NCBI GenBank assembly: GCA_017429525.1
Contig: JAFROT010000022.1
Span: 1-64,000, forward strand
Direction: 5' to 3'
Length of the DNA: 64,000 nt
Source of the DNA: Bacteroidaceae bacterium
Lineage (GTDB): Bacteria; Bacteroidota; Bacteroidia; Bacteroidales; Bacteroidaceae
Shown here: piece by piece, positions 58,521-64,000 of the stretch
How positions within the stretch are numbered: the first letter of the stretch is position 1
Layout: each line of letters starts with the position of its first letter
Position numbers and translations under genes: made by a program
The notes under the pieces: generated by a model
The model's database searches: none
Told to the model about the DNA's origin: nothing
Seen by the model: only the letters and a program-made list of their open reading frames with translations

Positions 58521-59699
58521 TCACTCCATGCACATCTTGAAGATCTGCTCCACGTCCTGCTGCTGCAGCGGCTTGAAGCCGGGGAGCGTGCCGCCGCCGA
58601 CGGCCTTTCGGGCCATGAGGGCGAAGTGCGTCTCGTCGATGCCCACCTCAGGGAAGGTGCGCTTCAGCTGGAGCGTGTTGAAGAAGAAATCGCTCAGGCG
58701 CCCGATGGCCTCGTGCGCGATGTCCATGGGAGCCAGCGTCGGGTCGATGCTGAACACGTTCGTGCCCATCTGCACGTACTTCGACACCGTTGTCTCGTCC
58801 AGGCAGTAGTCCATCCAGCGGGGCGTCAGGATGGCCAGCCCCAGGCCGTGCGTGATGTCGTAGATGGCCGACAGCTCGTGCTCCATCGGATGGCAGCTCC
58901 ACGCTTTCTGCCTGCCGCCGTTGACGAAGCCGTTGATGGCCCACGACGAGGCCCACATCAGGTTGGCACGCGCCTCGTAGTTGTCCGGCTCGCGCATCGC
59001 GATGGGTGCGAAGCGGATAATCGTCTTCATCAGCCCCTCCATGAAGCAGTCCAGCATGTACAGGTCCTCGTTCATGTTGAAGTAGACCTCGATGATGTGC
59101 GACATCATGTCGGCCGCGCCGCAAGCCGTCTGATAGGCCGACACCGTGAACGTGTTGGTCGGGTCGAGGAACGACGCCTTGGGCAGCAAGGCAGGCGCCA
59201 GACGCCCTATCTTGTCCTGCGTCTCGGGATTGCTGATGACGGCTGCGCAGTCCATCTCAGAGCCCGTGGCCGCGAGCGTGAGGATGCTGACGATGGGCAG
59301 CGCCCGCTCGATGGGAGCCCATTTCTTCAGGTCCAGGAAGTCCCACGGGTCGTGGTCCACGCAGGCGCCTGCCGCCATGAACTTCGTCGCGTCGATCGTC
59401 GAGCCGCCGCCCACGGCCAGCAGCACGTCGATCTGATGGTCCTTGCACAGCTGAGCACCGCGGCGCACAGAGTCGATGCGCGGGTTGGGCTCGATGCCCG
59501 AGAGTTCAAACAGTTCCAGCCCCGCCTCTTTGATTGCCTCCACCACGCGGTCGTAGAGGCCCATGCGCTTGATGGAGCCGCCGCCGTAGGTCATCAGCAC
59601 GCGCGTGCCGTATTTCCTGAGCTCCGAGCCCAGGTGCTTCAGTTGGTCGCGTCCGAAGTACACACGGACGGGGATGTCGTAGATAAAGTCGTTGATCAT
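58521..59699 (-). CDS. Iron-containing alcohol dehydrogenase (butanol dehydrogenase/YqhD-like)
   Basis: A 392-residue cytosolic NAD(P)-dependent alcohol/aldehyde oxidoreductase with the two-domain fold of group III (Fe) dehydrogenases. N-terminal Rossmann-like part: YGGGSIKRMGLYDRV and AVGGGSTIDATKFMA (nucleotide binding, about residues 37-110), LTLAATGSEMD. C-terminal helical part with metal ligands expected in QTACGAADMMSHIIE (D and H), SWSCHPMEHELSAIYDITHG (two H). YqhD/BdhA relatives reduce aldehydes, often with NADPH. Not part of a glycan pathway as such; it may remove aldehydes or handle fermentation products. The gene stands alone with its own promoter (59840-59847) and has inverted repeat elements in its leader and just behind its stop codon. 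Confidence 0.92.
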   Translation of the reverse strand: MINDFIYDIPVRVYFGRDQLKHLGSELRKYGTRVLMTYGGGSIKRMGLYDRVVEAIKEAGLELFELSGIEPNPRIDSVRRGAQLCKDHQIDVLLAVGGGSTIDATKFMAAGACVDHDPWDFLDLKKWAPIERALPIVSILTLAATGSEMDCAAVISNPETQDKIGRLAPALLPKASFLDPTNTFTVSAYQTACGAADMMSHIIEVYFNMNEDLYMLDCFMEGLMKTIIRFAPIAMREPDNYEARANLMWASSWAINGFVNGGRQKAWSCHPMEHELSAIYDITHGLGLAILTPRWMDYCLDETTVSKYVQMGTNVFSIDPTLAPMDIAHEAIGRLSDFFFNTLQLKRTFPEVGIDETHFALMARKAVGGGTLPGFKPLQQQDVEQIFKMCME

Positions 59700-59737
59700 T
59701 GTCGTTCGTCTTTTTAAAGGTTATTGGTTAAGTCAAT

Positions 59738-59830
59738 GAAGAATCTCGCTTCGCTCGGAATGAAGAATGAAAAATAAGAGTTACTTTCAGGTTTTGAAGG
59801 TAAATGGTATTTGTCATTCGTCATTCGTCA
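59738..59830. repeat. Repeat element C in the leader of the alcohol dehydrogenase gene
   Basis: The core at 59759-59805 is inverted relative to element B (45 of 47 bases). It is flanked by GAATGAAGAATG and TCATTCGTCATTCGTCATT units. It lies between the -7 box at 59840 and the start codon at 59699, so it should be transcribed. Confidence 0.9.
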
Positions 59831-59839
59831 TTTCCGCTG

Positions 59840-59847
59840 CAAAGATA
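59840..59847 (-). promoter_or_regulatory. -7 promoter box for the alcohol dehydrogenase gene
   Basis: TATCTTTG on the minus strand followed by CAGCGG, giving a leader of about 135 nt that includes element C. Confidence 0.75.
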
Positions 59848-59861
59848 CAAATAGATTTTCG

Positions 59862-60345
59862 CATCGCGAGCATAAAAGCTACGGATTGTTTGGCCGAAAT
59901 TTCCTTTTCTTCGTCAGCCCGCCTGCGCGTGAGCTTCACACAGCAGAACGTCCAGCCTCATTCAAGATAACCTCACTCCAGGATGATGGCCGCGTCGGTC
60001 TCGCCAGCATCGTTCGAGGATGAGCTGGTCGAAGGTGATGCGGCGTTCGAGGCTCATCTTCAGGATGACCTTCATCAGCGTGCGATTGTCGTCTGAGCGG
60101 ATATCGGCTACCTCTCCTTTCAGATGCTGGCTGCCAGCGGCCCCGCCTACAATCTGATTGAGCGCAAGGCATCGGTAGCCGCAGTTGATGTAGATGGGCT
60201 TACCATAAGCCTTGCGGATAGGGGCGAGCACGTGGTCTACGAGCGCTGTCAGGCTGTCTCTTACCTCTGCGCTCGACGTGTTGCCGAAATGGTTATTAGC
60301 TGCTGCACGGCTGTGCGTGAGTTCAGCGAATGTGAAATATATCAT
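59862..60345 (-). pseudogene. Broken M15-type peptidase (endolysin-like) gene
   Basis: From ATG at 60345 the frame gives MIYFTFAELTHSRAAANNHF, IRKAYGKPIYINCGYRCLAL, NQIVGGAAGSQHLKGEVADI and ITFDQLILE, the usual peptidase M15A layout (zinc ligands in the SQHLKGEVADI region). After ITFDQLILE the frame shifts: the original frame ends in an unrelated tail at 59962, while another frame reads NDAGETDAAIILE, stop, GYLE, stop, GWTFCCVKLTRRRADEEKE, resembling the expected WVHVS...NRR ending. One frameshift and two stops therefore break the end, including the last zinc-histidine region. These peptidases occur in a widespread prophage-like module of Bacteroidales; no partner genes remain here. Confidence 0.72.
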
Positions 60346-61430
60346 TGATCTTTAGTCGTTAGTTGTTTGACTTTGAAAGTAAAGGCGGGGTAAATTATTT
60401 CAGTAAATATACATGAATTTTTCTTGGTCGAAATTTACTCCGCATTTACTTTCCTCGTTATAAATATCTTTGTTAGATTTTCTCATAGATTTTGTTGGAT
60501 TTCTTGCGCGGAGCGCAATCTCTTTTTTTGAGTCGCCTTCGGCGGGCGCTTGGCCCAAAGTGACCTTGACCCTTCAATAAATTATTTCAGTAATTGAGCC
60601 GACTTTTTAAAGTGGATTCAATAAAGTTTAAAAATCAGAATTTCACTAAACGGTGATTAATTGGCTTATAATCAAAGGATAAAGCAAGTGAAAAATAGGT
60701 GAAAAACCCGTGAAAAAGGGCCTATTTTAGGTAAATAATGGCTTTAAATTGACGAAAAAAATGCATTTTTGACGTCAAATGAGCCATTTTATGCGTTTAT
60801 TCAGCCTCTTATTTCAGCAAATAGATATTAAATAATATCTTTCTTGGATGAAATTTCTTGACGGGACCGCTCGGCATCCCGAAGGGTGACGCTTGGTACC
60901 TCAAAAAGCGAGCAGGGTTCGAACCCTCCGAATTTACTCCGCATTTACTTTCAGAGGCAAGCATATTATATGCAAGAAAACTGCAAGAATAATTGTCAAA
61001 AAGCGTTCTGAATCGCGCAAATAGACGGTTTGAAAGCCTCAAAAGTCATTCAAGGAGGCATATTTTGCCAGTAATTTCACTCAAAAACGCCTATTTTCAG
61101 CCATTTTTCACTATATTATCACCAATTAATTCACATTTTTCACTTCATCATTCTTATTGTAATCAAGCGTTTATCTACTTTTTAGTGAAAAATGTATTTT
61201 AAAACTTCCTTACGCAGGCGTACTGACAATCACAGGCGCGAACAAGCTTCCCAGCCCGCATGCACCTTCGCATTGCAGTCCACAAGTCTGCCTGCTCCTG
61301 CCCGCATGCCTGCTCGTCCCTGCCAACGCGACCATTCGTCCCTGCTCCTACATTGAGCTGCAAGTACCAGCTTATCCGGGCAAAAACGCCAATTCATAAG
61401 GTCGAAATAGGTGGACCACCATGGTGATTC
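60346..61430. other. Gene-free AT-rich region with repeats
   Basis: No credible gene. It holds three copies of a 22-bp motif containing GAAAGTAAATGCGGAGTAAA (60375-60396 forward with changes; 60432-60453 and 60931-60952 inverted), a degenerate inverted copy of the 341/684 repeat (about 60470-60550), a palindromic AGGGTTCGAACCCT (60913-60926) and long AT-rich stretches. Confidence 0.65.
60375..60453. repeat. Inverted pair of the 22-bp GTAAATGCGGAGTAAA motif
   Basis: 60375-60396 and 60432-60453 are inverted copies with 20 of 22 matches. A third copy (60931-60952) equals the second exactly, and a fourth is at 436-457 (20 of 22). Confidence 0.88.
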
Positions 61431-61570
61431 ACCCTACGCGACCGTTCGCATCGCCCTACGCGACCGTTCGCATCGCCCTGCGCGACCGTTCGCATCACCC
61501 TACGCGACCGTTCGTATCGCCCTGCGCGACCATTCGCATCACCCTGCGCGACCGTTCAGTATCCTCTTGC
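61431..61570 (+). repeat. 22-bp tandem repeat (GCGACCGTTCGCATCGCCCT)
   Basis: Six copies with exact 22-bp spacing: GCGACC starts at 61438, 61460, 61482, 61504, 61526 and 61548. A seventh degenerate copy follows. 22 is not a multiple of three, so the open frames across it are not evidence of coding. Confidence 0.92.
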
Positions 61571-61807
61571 GCGACGCACAAGCCCAGCTTCAGTCTCGTT
61601 ATTTCAATCTGATTTGTGCTCATAAGGCGTTCGACTTCGCTCAGGCCTATCTGCTTGATATGTCGTAGAGTTACGTTTAGGGCTCGAAGACTATAAAAAC
61701 GTATTAATTAGACGGTGGCGCCGCCTTCGGGCGTTCAGATTCGTTACTCTTTTAGTCAAATGCGGGAGCAAATGGGGCTGAGCCTTTGAAGATAAAGAGA
61801 TTATGTG
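61571..61807. other. Intergenic stretch without a gene
   Basis: Spacer between the tandem repeat and the next promoter. Apart from a small hairpin (GGCGCCGCCTTCGGGCGTT near 61711) I see nothing in it. Confidence 0.5.
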
Positions 61808-61815
61808 TATTTTTG
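61808..61815 (+). promoter_or_regulatory. -7 promoter box for the 61872 gene
   Basis: TATTTTTG, 57 bp before the start codon. Confidence 0.68.
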
Positions 61816-61871
61816 CGTCGGATTCTTATATTATTCTTATTTTTATTCACTTTTTTTAATTTGAAGGAACT

Positions 61872-62930
61872 ATGAACAGAAAACTTTCCCTTCTCTCGAT
61901 GATTGCCCTGACGGTGGCAGGGCTCGTCTTCAGCGCCTGCACGACCGATGCCGACTTGGACGCCCAGGCTGGCGGCAAGGCGTTCGTCGGCACGCGCGCT
62001 ACGGCCGTGCACCCCATGTTCGGGCTTTATGAGAGCGATTTCATCGCCGGGCAGCACGAGGTGGCCGGCAAGATCAGCATTTGCAACGACTACGACAACG
62101 TGTACGTCAAGTTCACGACTACTGACGGCTGGCAGATGGGGCGCACCCATCTCTTCATCGGCCCGAAGGAGATCCTGCTGGATCCCGCCAACGGCTACGT
62201 CAACAAGCAGGGCTCGCCCAAGAACGGCCAATTCCCGTACGGCGAGGCTTTCGACCCGCAGGTCACGGAGTGGGAGTTCGCCCTTCCGCTGACGGAGCTC
62301 TATGCGATGTTCGGCCTGGACTTCGAGACGGACAAGGACGTGGACGTCTGCCCCGTCGTGGCTGCTCATGCCGAGGTGGCTAAGCAGATCGACGCCGACA
62401 CGTGGCAGACGGAGACGGCCTGGGGTAAGGGCACCAAGTTCGTCAAGAAAGGCAACTGGTCGATGTACATCGAGGGCTATTGCGTGGAATTCCCGCCCGT
62501 GGATCCTCCCACTCCTCCCGCCGAGTACGACCTGAAGGAGGAGACGGCCTGGGCTTTCGACGTGAACAATCCTCACGAGTACGGCGGCAACTGGGCCAAG
62601 TACATTCAGTACGATGGCGAGCCGCTCACGGTGATGCTCCTGGCCGGACAGAAGGAGACGGACATGACGGTCACGCTGACGCCGGCTGGCGAGGGCAAGG
62701 TCAAGATGGTCTTCGAAGGTATTGTCGAGATTGCTCCTGAGAACGATGGCCACTGGGTGCTCCAGGACGTGAAGGATGCCATCAAGATCCAGGGCTACGC
62801 CGACGCTCCCTCGGGCAATCCTGCTCCGGGTCAGTTCACCTACTACAAGGGCCGCGAGCTGGAGATCGTCGTGGACGCTGCCAACTACTATGGCATCCAT
62901 CTCGACGTGGCCAAGCTGACGTACAAGTAG
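61872..62930 (+). CDS. Secreted lipoprotein of unknown function
   Basis: A 352-residue lipoprotein (lipid on the cysteine of LVFSAC). After a short linker the first half (about 45-215) is a beta-rich domain with NDYDNVYVKFTTTDGWQMGRTHLFIG, WEFALPLTELY and ETAWGKGTKFVKKGNWSMYI. The second half, after a proline linker (PPVDPPTPPAEYDL), repeats the ETAW...GGNWAKYIQY theme (about 235-352) and ends in a small sandwich. The ETAW/GNW pattern occurs in other secreted bacterial proteins, but I cannot assign a family or ligand. It has its own promoter and terminator and so is a single-gene unit. A surface or periplasmic binding role is only a guess. Confidence 0.7.
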   Translation: MNRKLSLLSMIALTVAGLVFSACTTDADLDAQAGGKAFVGTRATAVHPMFGLYESDFIAGQHEVAGKISICNDYDNVYVKFTTTDGWQMGRTHLFIGPKEILLDPANGYVNKQGSPKNGQFPYGEAFDPQVTEWEFALPLTELYAMFGLDFETDKDVDVCPVVAAHAEVAKQIDADTWQTETAWGKGTKFVKKGNWSMYIEGYCVEFPPVDPPTPPAEYDLKEETAWAFDVNNPHEYGGNWAKYIQYDGEPLTVMLLAGQKETDMTVTLTPAGEGKVKMVFEGIVEIAPENDGHWVLQDVKDAIKIQGYADAPSGNPAPGQFTYYKGRELEIVVDAANYYGIHLDVAKLTYK

Positions 62931-63029
62931 GGCGGCCGCTCTGGCTCTGCTCTTTTCTGACGAGGAAAGGACTCGAGTCTTTTTAGAGTCAAAAAACACG
63001 TAAGTGCCGAGACTTGAAACGTAATGGAA

Positions 63030-63055
63030 AGAGGGCGTTCAGCGCCCTCTTTTTC
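63030..63055 (+). terminator. Terminator after the 61872 gene
   Basis: AGAGGGCG-TTCA-GCGCCCTCT hairpin followed by TTTTC. Confidence 0.9.
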
Positions 63056-63153
63056 TTGTGCCTTGATGATGGGGGCTCTCCTTTGGAGAGGGACTTGCGA
63101 AAGATTTTCTTCTGTTTTTCGTCGGTTTGTGGTTTTTTCTCGGGATTTATGCG

Positions 63154-63161
63154 TATCTTTG
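63154..63161 (+). promoter_or_regulatory. -7 promoter box for metF
   Basis: TATCTTTG, 23 bp before the start codon. Confidence 0.75.
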
Positions 63162-63184
63162 CAGCGATTTTTTCGTATTCAGAT

Positions 63185-64000
63185 ATGATAGGACAACTCT
63201 ACGACCATCGATGCGGCTCGTCAGGGCCCGTGGCTACCCTGCTCTCGGCGGCGGGGCAGGAGGGCGCTGAGGCGGCTGGTGGGCCGGACGCCTCGGCAGG
63301 CTCGCGTCAAGTCGGCTTTTCGTTCGAGGTGCTACCTCCCCTGAAGGGTACGGGCACCGAGACGCTGTTCCGCACCATCGAGGCGCTGGCTCCGTTCTGC
63401 CCCCGCCATATCAACATCACGACGCATCGTGCAGAGTATGTGTACCGCGAGGTGGAGGGCGGACTGGTGGAGCGCAGCCGCGTGCGCCGTCGCCCTGGCA
63501 CGATTGCCATTGCGGCCGCCATCCAGCAGCGATGGGGCATCCCCGTCATCCCGCACATCGTCTGCTCGGGCAGCACGCGTCAGGACATCGAGTACGCGCT
63601 GCTGGACCTGCAGTTCCTGGGCATCAGCGACGTTTTCATCCTGCGGGGTGACAAGGCGCGCGAGGAGAATATGTACCAGCCTACGCCGGGCGGCTACTCG
63701 CACGCCCTGGAGCTCATCGACCAGGTGAACCGCTTCAACGACGGCTTCTTCGCCGATGGCACGCCAATGAAGGTGAAGGGCACGCCCTTCGAGTTCGGCG
63801 TGGCGGCCTACCCCGAGAAGCATGAGGAGGCGCCGAACCTGGAGAGCGATATCCGCGTGCTGCTGGAGAAACAGCGTCGCGGGGCCAAGGTGGCCATCAC
63901 GCAGCTGTTCTACGACAACGAGAAATACTACCACTTCGTGGCGCAGGCGCGCGCTGCAGGCGTTACCATCCCCATCATCCCGGGCCTGAAGCCGCTGACG
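63185..64000 (+). CDS. metF: Methylenetetrahydrofolate reductase (partial, runs off the window)
   Basis: The first 272 residues of a cytosolic FAD enzyme that reduces 5,10-methylene-THF to 5-methyl-THF for methionine synthesis. Visible: FSFEVLPPLKGTGTETLF with the catalytic-type Glu of the SFEVLPP strand, NITTHRAEY, HIVCSGSTRQDIEYALLDL, FILRGDKA, FEFGVAAYPEKHEEAPN, GAKVAITQLFYDNEKYYHF and IPIIPGLKPLT. About 40 residues (GSSGPVATLLSAAGQEGAEA and beyond) precede the usual N-terminus; no later in-frame ATG is near the conserved start, so this low-complexity extension seems real. The 3' end lies outside the window. Confidence 0.95.
   Translation, partial: MIGQLYDHRCGSSGPVATLLSAAGQEGAEAAGGPDASAGSRQVGFSFEVLPPLKGTGTETLFRTIEALAPFCPRHINITTHRAEYVYREVEGGLVERSRVRRRPGTIAIAAAIQQRWGIPVIPHIVCSGSTRQDIEYALLDLQFLGISDVFILRGDKAREENMYQPTPGGYSHALELIDQVNRFNDGFFADGTPMKVKGTPFEFGVAAYPEKHEEAPNLESDIRVLLEKQRRGAKVAITQLFYDNEKYYHFVAQARAAGVTIPIIPGLKPLT

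Noticed and set aside
60905-60930. A GGTTCGAACCC word that looks like a tRNA T-arm
   Set aside because: The flanking bases do not form a five-pair T stem, and no acceptor, D or anticodon arms are found around it; it is just a 14-bp palindrome.
61431-61570. Possible CRISPR array
   Set aside because: The 22-bp units follow each other without spacers, and no cas genes are present in the window.
61411-61668. 85-codon frame across the 22-bp tandem array
   Set aside because: The array period is not a multiple of three, and the product is low-complexity without similarity.
63062-63184. Riboswitch in front of metF
   Set aside because: The -7 box is only 23 bp from the start codon, leaving no room for a riboswitch, and no SAM-type motif is visible.

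Overview
The window comes from a member of the Bacteroidota, most likely Prevotellaceae. Evidence: a SusC/SusD pair, an AraC-type hybrid two-component regulator, a BspA-like 26-residue repeat protein, many secreted proteins ending in a short YDLxGRR...G.Y...KVxVK tail like a type IX secretion (T9SS) signal, and at least a dozen Bacteroidota-type -7 promoter boxes (TAnnTTTG). Intergenic DNA is AT-rich and full of hairpins and short tandem repeats, while the coding DNA is moderately GC-rich.

Layout. 1-907: no gene; a 76-bp duplication and a long inverted repeat. 908-2044: PLP-dependent sugar aminotransferase. 2283-23782: locus 1, a group of secreted carbohydrate-active proteins without SusC/D (two large multi-module binding proteins, a stand-alone sandwich domain, GH127-like, GH76, DUF4965 glutaminase-A-like, CotH-kinase/lamin-tail, GH43). 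It is followed by a divergent hybrid two-component regulator (24103-28188). 28364-35287: housekeeping block (tRNA-Lys, AI-2E family permease, thymidine kinase, RsmI, a coiled-coil lipoprotein, HflX, class I fumarase). 35288-38884: an eroded IS4-type transposase, then a BspA-like protein with dockerin-like EF-hand repeats at its end. 38885-43056: GH27 and a GH43-like lipoprotein that appears to have lost two of its three catalytic residues. 43254-58338: locus 2, a classical Sus-type operon (DUF4965 lipoprotein, TIG/NHL lipoprotein, SusC, SusD, DUF1735-type lipoprotein, GH92, GH76), presumably for alpha-mannan or mannose-rich glycans. 58521-59699: iron-type alcohol dehydrogenase between inverted copies of a repeat element. 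59862-60345: broken M15 peptidase gene. 60346-61871: repeats only. 61872-62930: lipoprotein. 63185 to the window end: metF, cut off.

How the genes fit together. Locus 2 has the surface import pair plus binding lipoproteins, with GH76 (endo-alpha-1,6-mannanase family) and GH92 (alpha-mannosidase family) as the degradative core. Locus 1 holds related enzymes (another GH76, another DUF4965 protein, a GH43), but most end in T9SS-like tails, so they are probably secreted or attached by that route; the adjacent regulator is the natural candidate to control it.

Most unusual observations: (1) in four consecutive genes of locus 2 the translation start lies within or between inverted-repeat arms, and in three of them one arm is translated as part of the signal peptide; (2) several families of short-period repeat DNA occur both between genes and in frame inside enzymes; (3) a 47-bp repeat core is present in inverted copies on both sides of the alcohol dehydrogenase gene; (4) a 22-bp motif is shared by the two gene-free ends of the window.
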